Positions 1-11,131 of a DNA stretch of 64,000 bases are shown here, in pieces. The notes under the pieces are model-generated. The model saw only the letters and a list, made by a program, of their open reading frames with translations. It did not search any database and was not told the origin of the DNA. Each line of letters opens with the position of its first letter. Position 1 is the first letter of the stretch. The DNA is from Cocos nucifera (Eukaryota; Streptophyta; Magnoliopsida; Arecales; Arecaceae): contig QRFJ01002516.1 in assembly GCA_006176705.1 (NCBI GenBank), forward strand, positions 186,001-250,000, given 5' to 3'. A program made the translations under genes and the position numbers.

Positions 1-1383
1 CATAAGGGAGTCAACCTTCTCGTTGATGACTAGCTCGATGCCATAGCGTGTGTCTGGTTCTTTGATCTGAGGTGCATCGGCAGTTCACCTTAAGGATGTT
101 ATAGTTTGACTATACCATAACTCAGTCTCCTAGTCATTTGGAATCCTGAGGTATATGTTGGTTATAGCGTGTTTATTGTAGGAACTAGATCACACCAATA
201 TGGGATCTACAACCTCGGTAAAGGAGGAGTGGTCCTAAGATGATCATGAGATCGAGTCCGAAAACCCATTACCATGATAGTGTGAAATAATAGAAAGAAG
301 TTTCTACTAGGATTTCACATCGGACTCGAATCGAATGATTCATTCATATGATGGGTGTTAGGCTTGACGAGTTCATCTTAATCCTAATCCTATCAGAGCT
401 CATGATAGAAGAACCCAATCACACAGGTGGCTGCACTGAGAGGTTCGCTATTCGATTCTGATGGATTGCCATCATATACTGCTAGGTGTCATTGATGGAT
501 TTTGGAATCAATTAGAATTATCTTGATGATCAATGATTCGAATTGGGTGAATTGAAAGAATTTTGGTCCATCGAAAGGTATTTCGATGATGTCGATGATG
601 GAGATTACAACATGTCCTATTACCATATAGAACTGAACCTAACTGGATTACACAAATAAGAATTTAGGTCTAGATGTCATTAATTGGGCTAACCTAGTTC
701 AATTGATTTGGATTAGATTTGATTAGGTTCAAGAAAATTGTGCTAGCACATGATTGAGCCTAACATTCTCCTTTTGTAGTCTTTTTGATTTATCTCAACT
801 GAGCTAAATTGGATTTGGCTCATCCAAAAGTCTTATATTCATTTGTCCTGCTCTGACTAGAGCTTGTCCTAGTTAAAATAAGGCTCATCCTGATGAGATC
901 AGGGCTTGTCCTAAAATCATGAGATGAAATTTGGACAAGCCTCTCCCGAAAACTCTATAGTGATTTGTCTTGATCTGACTTGACCTTGTCCTGGTCTGAT
1001 CAAGGTTTGTCCTAAATCTCATAAAATGAGAACAGAACAAGAATTATCTTAACCAGATTAGTGCTTATCCGTGTTAAGATTAGTGGTGCTTCCAAGTCTT
1101 AGGAGAACACTAGAGGAGTTAGGGTGTTAGCTCTGGAAGACTAGGATAGGTGTGGTCCTAGAGCTAGGATCGATTTTGGTCCTAGGATGGAGGTTGAGCC
1201 CTCCATGGTCATAAGGCCCTGGTTTGGATCTCATGGGGGCTACTCAGAGTTTGGACTAGATTTGGGTCCATGGGATTGTGTGCATGATTAGACCATGGGT
1301 GTACATGGATTTGGATGAGTGCATTCATATTGGATTAGCCCAGAAAGTTTTTTATGAGTTAGAATTTTGGTCCATGTATAAAT
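1..1383 (+). mobile_element. LTR fragment K, + orientation, cut by the window start
   Basis: No coding sequence is visible. Positions 1-780 are the reverse complement of LTR sequence found on the - strand elements, for example 2490-3290 and 28430-29290. Shared landmarks are the segment around TAGTTTGACTATACC near position 100 and the TGCTAGCACATGATTGAGCC stretch near 745. It is therefore an LTR of the same broad family as A, C, F and J but lying in the opposite direction. Positions 780-1383 are more diverged and contain repeated CTTGTCCT/TTGTCC words. It abuts the LTR of A at about 1384 with no recognisable target duplication. Confidence 0.6.
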
Positions 1384-3644
1384 TAAAGAAAAATCCTATT
1401 TTTCGACACAGGATCATTCAGATCTGATTAGATCTAGAGAAATATTTTAATTTTTTTTCTAAGATCATAATCAAATTTGAGATGGCTCGGATATGATCCT
1501 TTAAGAACTGATATTAAGATTAAAATAAAATTAAATCTAATTTAATTTCATACCTTGTTTTGGTTAATCAGATTATCCTGCAATGATCCTGATCTATCTT
1601 GAGGTTCTAGAAGGAGCCATGCATGTGCCTGGCCTCTACCGATATCCACTCAGGCATGATCTGAACATCTTCTCCTCATGAATCTCTCCTCCAAAGATTA
1701 GATCTAAATCTAATCTATAAATCCTTCAAAACTATTTTTGAAGGCAGCCCATCCATCTCACGAATACCATCATGTTGATCCTGAATCTTGTGCCAAAAAC
1801 CTTGGATCTTCAACTCAGATTTATGCCTAACTTTTTAGGCATGTAGAAGAGAGGGTGAGAGAGGAAAGAGGGGCATGGGATATTAGAGATCTAGCTCCTT
1901 TTGGGTATGGAAAAATATTTTGTGCGACACTTCATAATGGCGTTAGAAAGGTTTCTCAAACCCAACGCCATCTAGAGTCCTTCTTTGACCAAATCACTTA
2001 TTATTTGATCAAAGGGACTCTAAGGATTATTCTCCATAAAATCCATGAGATATCATCTAGTTTTTTTGCCAAAATTGATTCAAAAAGGTGTCGAAATGTG
2101 TAGATAAGGAAGAGTCCATTACGCCTAGGACTCTTCCCTTAGGAGTTTGATCTGAATCAAACTCTATCATAACTTAGTCTAGACATCTCCAAAAATTATA
2201 AAATTTGGTACACCTAATGAATAATTTGTGCTCTATCACATATCCAAAAATTATATCAAAATAATTTCTAAAAAAATTTCTATAAGTATCTGATCAGGTG
2301 ACCCTCAATTCTCTCAAATAGGTCAACTTTTGATCCTAGTCCAATTTGACTATGAATGGATTTAATTTCTATAATTAATCTGATCTAAACTTATTATAGT
2401 TAGATAAAAATAAATTCATTCAAAATATAAGAATGAGTCAAATCAAATTTGACTCAGTTGCGATGAATCAGAAAGATTACAGAAGGAAAAAGTCAGGCTT
2501 AATCTTGTGCTAGCATGATTACCTTGAACCTGATTGGATCTAATCCAAATCAATCAAACTAGGTTAGTTCAATTGATGACATCCAAACCTAAATCCTTAT
2601 TTGTGTGATCTAGTTAGATTTAATTCTATATGGTAATGAGATATGTCACGATCTCTATCATCAACATCATCGAAACACCTTTCGATGGACCAAAACTTTT
2701 TTGACTCGTGCAATTAGAATGATTGATCATCAAAATCATTGTAATTGCTCTCAAAATTCACTAGTGACACCTAGCAGTATATGATGGCAATCCATCAGAA
2801 CTAAAAATGAACCTCTCATGTAGTTACCTGTGTGATCGGGTTCTTCTATCTTGAGTCCCGACAGGATCAAGGTTAAGATGAACTAATCAAACCCAACATC
2901 TATCATATGAATTAATCATTTGATTCGAGTCCAATGTGAAATTCTAATAGAAACTCTTTCTATCATCTTCACTCTGCCATGGCCATGGGCTTAAGGACTC
3001 AATCTCATGATTATCATAGGGCTACTCCTCATCTACCGAGGTAGATAGATCCCTTATTGGTGCAATCCAATTCCTACAATGAGTATGCTATAGCCAACAT
3101 ATACCTCAGGATTTCGAATGGCTAGGAGACTAAGTTATGATATAGTCAAACTATAACACCCTCAATATAAACTATCGATGCACCTCATATCAAAGAACCA
3201 GATACACCTACTACAGCATCGAGCCAATCATCGACGAGAAGGTAGACTTTCTTATGACTACTCGAGGTGGTCACACTCAGTACCCTCATTCTCTAATGAG
3301 TACCTGCACTCTCGCTCCAATGTCTGCATACCATAGATTCAAGACATATCTATCCAAAGAAAGTGATCATACATCAACCTTCTGAATTGATCACCATCCT
3401 CATGATGATCCTACGATCGGAAGCCATTTATGAGTTAATTATAAAAATTCATGTCTTAAATTTTCAACTCTTGAAAATATGAATCGTCATTATCATTAAC
3501 TCATAGGATGTATCATAGACACTTTAAATACACATTATGATAGAAAAGAATCCTTTTATTAATTTATAGTCAAAATTATAAAATTGCCCTTAGAAGTGGG
3601 TTACAAGTGTCAGCCAATCTGACTTTTAGGACACACATCTAATA
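1384..3644 (-). mobile_element. 3' LTR of copia element A
   Basis: On the - strand this LTR starts near 3644 and ends near 1384. It aligns along its length with the other A LTR at 26605-28913 and with the LTRs of C, F and J, including the CTAGCAGTATATGATGGCAA segment near 2770 and the AACTATAACACCCTC segment near 3150. Its ends are eroded: the terminal TG/CA reads TA at 1384 and TA at 3644. It is clearly more diverged from its partner than the C pair, so A is old. The small ORF at 1855-2103 has a GTG start and lies inside the LTR; I do not regard it as a gene. Confidence 0.8.
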
Positions 3645-3656
3645 AACTCCCACTTG
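3645..3656 (-). promoter_or_regulatory. Polypurine tract of element A
   Basis: On the - strand the bases just before the 3' LTR read CAAGTGGGAGTT. This is the purine-rich plus-strand primer expected directly upstream of a 3' LTR, and it matches the tract of C at 9000-9010. Confidence 0.7.
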
Positions 3657-6600
3657 ACCTAAAGCCAATTAGCTATAAATCTAAGTTCCATCTTCTCAAG
3701 ATGGGCTTTGATCTTCTGTTGGCTCAATAGCTTTGTCAGCGGATCAGCCGCATTATCTACAGTATCGACTCTCTTGACCTCGACGCATCCCTTCTCGAGG
3801 TAATCACGAAAGAGGTGGTATCGTCGCTTAATATGCTTGGATTTTTGGTGAGACCTCGACTCCTTAGCTTGGGGGGGCCATTATTGTCGCAGTATAGAGG
3901 GATGACATTTGATGGCATCACTCTAAGCTCTGTAGCAAACTTTTTATACCAGAATACCTCCTTTGCAGCTTTCGACGCAGCGATGTACTCTGCTTCCATG
4001 GTGAAATCTGCTATCACCATCTGCTTGAAATTTTTTCAGCTGACAGCACCATCATTGCATACAAATAGACTTTCAGATGTTGACTTTCGATCATCTATAT
4101 CGGACATAAAATTCGAGTCTGTATACCCCTAAACCTAGTGTTCTCCATTACCAAAGACTAGAAACATATTCTTAGTCCTTCTCAAGTACTTAAGGATACA
4201 TTTCATAGAAGTCCAGTGCTCTTCGCCTAGATATGACTGATATCTGCTCGTAACACTTACAGCATGGACAATATGGCATACATGAGGCTTCCTATTGCTG
4301 AAGCATGAGGGATCTTGCTCATGCATTTAATCTCCTTAGGTATGTTGGGATACATCTTCTTGGAGAGATGAATGCCATGTCTAAAGGTTACTAAACTCCT
4401 CTTGGAGTTTTCCATGCTAAAGCTTTTTAGCACCTTCTCTATGTACATCTTCTGTGAGAGACTCAGCATCCTATTTGGTCTATCTCTATAGACCTTAATT
4501 CCTAGAATAAAGAATGTCTCTCCTAGATCTTTCATAGAGAACTCGTTGGACAACCACATTTTGACTGTAGTCAATATGGGAATATCATTTCCAATTAGGA
4601 GGATGTCATCTACGTACAGTACGAGGAAGACAACAGCGCTCCCACTGACCTTTTTAAAAATACAAACTTTCTCCTCATTCTTAATGAATCTAAATGATTT
4701 GATCACATCACTGAAATGAGCATTCTAGCTCCACGATGCTTGCTTAAGTCATATATGGATCTTTATAGCTTGCATACCTTGTGATCATTATCACTGGATG
4801 TGAAACCTAGCAACTATTCCATATAGATATCTTCCTCAAGATATCCATTTAAGAACACCAATTTTACATCCATCTATCATATTTCATAATTAAAATAGGC
4901 TGCAACAGCAAGCAATGTACAGATGGATTTGAGCATGGCTACTGGCGAAAAAGTATCCTGATAGTTAATGCCTTTGCACTGACTATATCCTTTCACTGTG
5001 AGTCTTGCTTTGAATGTCTCTATATTTCCATCGGCACCTATCTTTCTCTTGAAGATCTATTTACATCCAATAGGTACTATACCTTCAGGTGGATCTACCA
5101 AGGTCCAGACTTGGTTCGAGCACATTAAGTTAATCTTTAACTTCATTGCCTCTAACCATTTCTCAGAGTTGATATCCGATATCGCCTCATCATAGGTTTT
5201 GAGATTATCACCATGAACCTCATTTTCCATGAGGAACATTTTCTTTACGTCCTCTGAAATAGTACCTAAGTACCTTTCAGGAGGACAAAACATCCTTTTT
5301 GATCTACGAGGTGGATGAGGTAGTGATTGGATTGACTCAATCTGACTGGGTTCCATAGGTTCCTTGGCTCATAGCTCTTGAGAGACTTTCTCCTCAAGCC
5401 TAATCTATCTTCCAATGCCACCCTCTTAAATAAACTATTTTTTAAGAAACATGGCGTTTCGACTCACAATCACATTACAATCTTCTAGAAGATAGAAAAA
5501 ATATCCTAATGACTCTTTAAGATATCCAATAAATCAAGCTCTAAAGGACCTAGACTCTAATTTGTCCATCTGTTGTCTCTTGACATGGATCGGATAATTT
5601 CAAATTTTGAGATGACTCAGACTTGATTTTTTACCATGCCATATCTATACGGTCTGGTAGGAATGGTTTTAGATGGAACCCTATTTAATAAATATAGCGG
5701 TCAACAGACTATGTCCCCAAAAAACTCAGGAAGGTCTGTGAAACTCATCATGGATCGGACCATATCTAATAGGATCCAATTTCTCCATTCTGAAATCTCA
5801 TTGAGTTGAGGCATTCTAGGTGGAGTCCATTGAGAGATTATGCCATTATCCTTAAGATAGTCTAGGAATTCCTGACTAAGGTATTCATCTCCTCGATTTG
5901 ATTGAAGAATTTTAATAGATTTTTCTGTTTATTTTTCTACTTCGAGTCTGAATTTTTTGAACTTTTCAAAAGCTTCAGAGTTGTATCACATCAAATACAT
6001 ATACTCATACCGAGATAAATCATCGATAAAGGTGATGAAGTAGATGTAATTACCCCTGGCTGGCACATCAAATGGGCTGCATACATCAGTATGTACTAGG
6101 GCAAGTAGGTCTGTGGCCCTTTTCCCATGTCCTACAAAAGAGAGCTTGGTCATTTTGCCATGAAGGCATGATTCATAAATCAGATATGACTCAGAAGTCA
6201 ACGGACCTATTAGTTCAAATTTCTTCAATTTGTTAATCCTGTCTTCAACTATACGACCTAGCCTAAGGTGCCACAGGTACCTTTCATTAACACTATCTCT
6301 AAATCATTTTGATCCTATGGCATTCACATTTTGCTCGACAGACTCAACGACGAGCATTCCTTTAGAAGGTCCTTCTTCCTGCTTATTCTTTAAGCTGGCC
6401 AGGTAAAAAGGGCAGTTCAACTTTCAATAGCCATCAGTATTGTAATAAAAATATTTTTCTTAGTTTGCAGCCTTCTTCTTCGGCTTTGCCTTCTTCTTCT
6501 TCCCACCATCCACCTTCTGCTTCTTCACGGACTTCTTCTTCTTTCCAAAAAGTTTTTTCTTGGAAGAAGTCTGCTCCACAGCAAGTACCGAGTCTTTAGA

Positions 6601-6680
6601 ATCTTTCATAGAAAACTCAGCAGTAACCAACATATTCATGAGCTCAACTAAGGTATTTTGAAGTTTATAACAATTGGTAG
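3657..6680 (-). pseudogene. Element A pol remnant: RNase H, RT, IN and gag C-terminus
   Basis: Read on the - strand from 6680 down: lysine-rich gag tail and degenerate zinc knuckle (about 6400-6560), IN zinc region and first catalytic Asp in HTDVCSPFD (about 6060-6230), the DDE part (5820-5990), an RT N-terminus (5057-5356), RT with YVDD at 4605-4616, and RNase H with the EAEYIAAS motif (3757-4020). Family: copia, Tork/Angela-like order PR-IN-RT-RH. Broken by many stops and frameshifts. The zinc-knuckle cysteines read as tyrosines and a tryptophan codon is a stop. The whole protease segment is missing: sequence jumps at about 6340 from the IN side to just before the gag zinc region, a loss of about 390 bases relative to C. 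The rest of gag lies beyond the nested insertion, from 24187. Confidence 0.85.
6676..6680. repeat. Left target-site duplication of element B
   Basis: GGTAG here pairs with GGTCG at 24182-24186. The two ends join into the gag sequence expected from C (around 12220-12230) and J (around 61370-61380), which supports insertion of B into the gag of A. Confidence 0.65.
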
Positions 6681-6719
6681 TGATGCATGCTAATCTATAG
6701 CGATGGCAAGTGCACCAAT
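6681..6719 (-). mobile_element. 3' LTR of element B, first 39 bases
   Basis: Begins TGATGCATGCTAATCTATAG, the same start as the other B LTR at 22302. It is cut after CCAAT by element C and resumes at 16894. The uninterrupted partner at 22302-22350 reads straight through the insertion point. Confidence 0.85.
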
Positions 6720-7291
6720 TGAAGGGAAATCCTGATTTCCCGGTCCAGGTTCGTCCAGATCTGATTAGATCAAGAGATATATTTCAAAAATTTTCTCTTG
6801 ATCTCAATCAGATCTTGATATATTTCAGATCTGATTATTATTATTTTAATAAATAAAATAAAATAAGATAAATTAAATCAAATTTAATTTACCTGATTTG
6901 GGTAATCCTATTACCCTGTAGATGATCCTGATTGCAGCGGAAGGTTCTGGATCTTAGCCATGCAAGCGCCTGGCCTCTACCGGTATCCACTCGGGTTGGA
7001 TCTGGAGAACCTCTTCTTCTCTATCACACCTCCAAAAATCAGATCTGGATCTGATCTGGAGGATCTTCAAAACTCTTTTGAAGATCTGCAGTCGTCCTTT
7101 TGCAGCAGCGCAGCCTTCTTGCTTTTGATCGCCTTTCCTTGATCTGAATCGCACCAAACTAAGTCCAAAACACTTTTGGACGTGGAGAGCAAGGGGAGAA
7201 GAGAGTATGGCATGGAGAAGGAGGGGAGAGGCAGCCTTGGACGTGGGAAATCTCTATTGAATTCACTTAGGATTAGGGTTGGGCGCAGGGT

Positions 7292-7302
7292 CTTATTTAT
7301 AG
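7292..7302 (-). promoter_or_regulatory. TATA box in the C 3' LTR
   Basis: - strand CTATAAATAA, about 1.7 kb from the LTR 5' end. The same box is found at 15184-15193 (C 5' LTR) and 43553-43563 (F LTR), with a related TATATAAAC at 58938-58947 (J). Transcription would be expected to start roughly 25-35 bases further left; the start site itself is inferred. Confidence 0.6.
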
Positions 7303-7608
7303 ACCTCTTGTGATCCAACTCCTCTTCCTCTCAACCAATCACAACCCTTTGTGAAATCAGATCTAAATCTGATTGGTTGAAAAAGAGACCCCTGGATTCC
7401 TCCTTAGAGGGCGCCTAAGACCAGTCAAACTGGATTCTTAGTAGAACTCTGATTGGAATCCAAAAGGGAGGTGGAGTCCTTGTCCAACAAGGACTCCTAG
7501 GCGCCTCCTACTTGGGCTCACGCCACCCTTGGCGTGCGCCCTTCTCCTTGCCAGGTTCTGGCAGGGGGACAGGCCCCCACCAGCTCTCCAATAGGTGCAT
7601 GACATGTG

Positions 7609-7674
7609 GTCAAAAGTCAAAGGGTCAATGGTCAACGTTTGACCAGTCAAAGGTAGACTTTTGACCAAAGTCAA
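7609..7674 (-). promoter_or_regulatory. Cluster of eight W-box cores in the C LTR
   Basis: Eight TTGAC/GTCAA cores lie within 66 bases, starting at 7609, 7616, 7624, 7631, 7639, 7646, 7661 and 7670. TTGAC(C/T) is the known binding core of WRKY transcription factors. The cluster sits about 310-380 bases upstream of the TATA box in the transcribed direction, so it is placed as an enhancer. It is repeated at 15500-15565 and, with small changes, near 43849-43916; it is eroded in J near 59280-59330. Confidence 0.6.
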
Positions 7675-8999
7675 AGAACAAGAAATGGCAGGTGACCAAA
7701 AATGGCAGGTAATGTCTTACAAATAAGACAACCTATTCTGACTTGGACAACCTCCAGTCAGACCATATGAAGGCCTCTGATTGAGCACAAACTCCTTTGG
7801 CTCAGTCAGGACAACTTATTTATGATAGTAAAAGAAGAACGTTAGGTTCAATCGAGTGCTAGCACGATTTCCTTGAACCTAATTGAATCTCATTCAGATC
7901 AATTGAACTAGATCAGTTCAATTGATGATCACCAGATTCAAACCCTTGTTTGTGTGACCCAGTTAGGTTCAGTTCTGTATGGTAATGGGATATGTCATGA
8001 TCTCTATCATAGACATCATCGAAACTCCTTTCGATGGATCAGAACTCTTCTGATTCGAACAGCTAGAATGATCGATCATCTAAATCATTCTAATTGCTCC
8101 CAAAATCCACCAGTGACACCTAGCAGTATATGGTGGCAACCCATCAGAGCTGAATGCGAACCTCTTGGTGCAGCTACCTGTGTGATTCAGTTCTTCTATC
8201 TTGAGCCCCGATCAGATTAGGGTTAAGGTGAACTCGTCAAACCCTAGTCTCTGTCATATGATGTAATCATTCGATTCGAGTCCAATGTGAAAATCTAAAT
8301 AGAAACTCTTTCTATTATTTCACTCTACCATGGCCATGGGCTTTCTGGACTTGATTCTCATGATCATCATAGGGCTACTCCTCTACCACCGAGGTAGATA
8401 GATTCCCATCTTGATGCAATCCAGTTCCTACAATGAACATGCTATAGCCAACATACACCTCAGGGTTCCATATGGCTAGGAGACCGAGTAATGGTGTAGT
8501 CAAACTATAACACCCTCAAGGTGAACTGCCGATGCATCTCAGGTCAAAGAACCAGACACACTACTGCAGCATCGAGTCAGTCATTGACGAGAAGGTAGAC
8601 TCCCTAATGACTACTCGAGGTGGTCACGCTCAGTGCCCTCGTTCTCTAACGAGTACCTGTACTCTCGCTCCGGTGTCTCCACACCGTAGACTCAAGACTC
8701 ATCTACTAAAGAGAAGCGATCGTACACCAACCTTCCGGATCAATCACCATCCTCGTGATGATCCTATGGTCGGGAGCTGTTTATGAGTTAATAATGATTA
8801 TTCATGTCTTAAATTTTCAACTCTTGAAAATATGAATTATCATTACCATTAACTCAAAGGATGTATCACAGACACTAAATACACATGTGTGATAGAAAAT
8901 AACCCATTTCATTAATTATAGTCAAAATTATAATTTTGCCCCTAGAAGTGTATTACAAGTGTCAGCCAATTCTGGCTTCTAGGGCACATATATCTAACA

Positions 9000-9010
9000 A
9001 TCTCCCACTT
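9000..9010 (-). promoter_or_regulatory. Polypurine tract of element C
   Basis: On the - strand AAGTGGGAGATTG runs directly into the LTR start TGTTAGATAT. It primes plus-strand DNA synthesis. Confidence 0.8.
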
Positions 9011-9027
9011 GTCCTAAAGCCAATTGG

Positions 9028-11131
9028 CTACAAGTCTAAGTCCCATCTTCTCAAGGTGGGCTTCGATCTTCTGCTGGCCCAACGGCTTTGTAAGTGGGTC
9101 TGCCACATTATCTGCGGAGTTGACTCTCTTGACCTCAACGTAACCTTTCTCAAGGTAATCGCGGATGAGATGGTATCACCGTTTGCTTGGAACTCTTCCA
9201 GCACAAACAGTCTGCCAGATGTCGACTTTCGATCATCTATATCGGACATGAAGTCCGAGTCTGTGTATCCCTGAACTTGGAGTTCTCCATTACCAAAGAC
9301 CAACATCATATCCTTAGTTCTTCTCAAGTACTTAAGGATACATTTCACAGAAGTCCAGTGTTCTTCACCTGGATTTGACTGATATCTGCTTGTGACACTC
9401 ACAGCATGGGCTATATCAGGTCGTGTACATAGCATGGCATACATGAGGCTCCCTATTGCAGAAGCATAAGGGATCTTGCTCATGCGTTCTATTTCCTCAG
9501 GTGTGCTGGGGCACATCTTCTTGGAAAGATGAATACCATGTCTGAAGGGTATTAATCCCCTCTTAGAGTTTTCCATACTAAACCTCTTTAGTACTTCCTC
9601 TATGTACATCTTCTGTGAAAGTCCTAGCATCCTATTCGGTCTATCCCTATAGACCTTAATTCCTAGAATAAAGGATGCTTCACCTAGGTCTTTCATGGAG
9701 AATTCCTTGGACAACCACATCTTGACTGATGTCAACATGGGAATATCATTCCCAATAAGGAGGATGTCATCCACGTACAATACGAGGAAGACAACAGCGC
9801 TCCCACTGACCCTTTTGAAAACACATGGTTCCTCTTCATTTTTGATGAAACCAAACTTTTTGATCACATCATTGAAACGAGTGTTCCAGCTCCGAGATGC
9901 TTGCTTAAGTCCATATATGGACCTTTGCAGCTTGCAAACCTTGTGATCAGTATCACTGGATGTGAAACCTAGCGGCTGTTCCATATAGATATCTTCCTCA
10001 AGATATCCATTTAGGAATGCCGTTTTCACGTCCATTTGCCATATTTCATAATCGAAATAGGCTGCAACAGCAAGCAATGTGCGGATGGATTTTAGCATAG
10101 CTACCGGGGAAAAGGTATCCTGATAGTCAATGCCTTCACGTTGACTATAACCTTTTGCCACCAGTCTAGCCTTGAATGTCTCCACATTCCCATCTGCACC
10201 AATCTTTCTCTTGAAGATCCATTTACACCCAATAGGTACTATACCTTCTGGTGGATCTACCAAGGTCCAGACTTGGTTTGAGTGCATCGAGTCGATCTCT
10301 GACTTCATTGCCTCAAGCCATTTCTCGGAGTCGATATCTGATATCGCCTCGTTGTAGGTTTTGGGATCATCACCATGAGCACCATTACCTATGAGGAACA
10401 TTTCCTCTACGTCCTCTGAAATAATACCTAAGTATCTTTCAGGGGGACGGGAAACTCTTTCCGATCTACGAGGTGGAGGAGGTAGTGTTCTTATTGGCTC
10501 AACCTGATTTGGTTCCACTTGGTCCTTAGCTCTTTCTGCTTGTGAGACTTTCTCATCAAGCTTAATCTGCTTTCCAATGCCACTATCTTGAATAAACTAT
10601 TTTTCAAGAAATATGGCATGTCGACTCACAATCACATTGTGGTCTTCTGGAATGTAGAAATAGTATCCTAATGACTCTTTAGGATATCCTATGAATCGAG
10701 CTCTAAAGGACCTAAACTCTAACTTGTCCGCTTGTTGTCTTTTGACATAAGCCGGACAACCCCAAATTCTGAGATGACTCAGACTTGGTTTCTTACCGTG
10801 CCATATCTCATACGGTGTGGTAGGAACGGTTTTAGAGGGAACCCTATTCAGTAAATAGATTGAAGTTAATAATGAATGTCCCCAAAGAAAATCTGGGAGG
10901 TCTGTGAAGCTCATCATGGATCGAACCATATCCAATAGAGTCCGATTTCTCCGTTCTGAAACCCCGTTGAGTTGAGGTGTTCCTGGTGGAGTCCATTGAG
11001 AGACTATGCCATTTTCCTTAAGATAGTCTAGGAATTCCCGGCTAAGGTATTCACCTCCTCGATCTGATCGAAGAACCTTAATGGGTTTTCCAGTTTGTTT
11101 TTCTACTTCATGTCTGAATTCTTTGAACTTT
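9028..11131 (-). pseudogene. Element C pol, second part: IN C-terminus, RT, RNase H
   Basis: Follows the frameshift near 11141-11147. It contains the IN second Asp (RSDRGGEY, near 11060), the Glu region (GVSERRN, near 10950), the IN C-terminal part (10600-10935), a TAG stop at 10597-10599, then an open frame of 496 codons (10518 to 9028) in the same phase. RT motifs are intact: QMDVKTAFLNG, LYGLKQAS and YVDD at 9766-9777. The RNase H start is present (YTDSDF, KSTSG). A deletion of about 188 bases then joins two copies of TGCTTGG/TGCTTGA, shifts the frame and removes the EAEY catalytic segment; the last 50 or so residues are out of phase. This is one of the better-kept RT genes in the window, but no functional RNase H can be made. 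Confidence 0.88.

Larger units (their letters stand above)
6720..8999 (-). repeat. 3' LTR of element C
   Basis: 2280 bases, + strand reading TGAAGGGAAATCC...ATATCTAACA. It is nearly identical to 14615-16888. One visible difference is a 6-base indel in the GATTAGGGTT segment near 7271. It carries a TATA box (7292-7302) and W-box cluster (7609-7674). Short open frames at 7954-8220 and 8532-8786 recur only because the LTR recurs and are not considered genes. Confidence 0.93.

Noticed and set aside
1855..2103. 82-codon frame in the A 3' LTR
   Set aside because: Non-ATG start and no equivalent frame in the partner LTR at 27120-27370.
7954..8220. 88-codon frame repeated at 15845-16111 and (longer) at 44191, and an 84-codon frame at 8532 and 16421
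   Set aside because: They repeat because the LTR repeats and the copies are almost identical. In the older LTRs of A, G and J the frames are broken, and they resemble no known protein.
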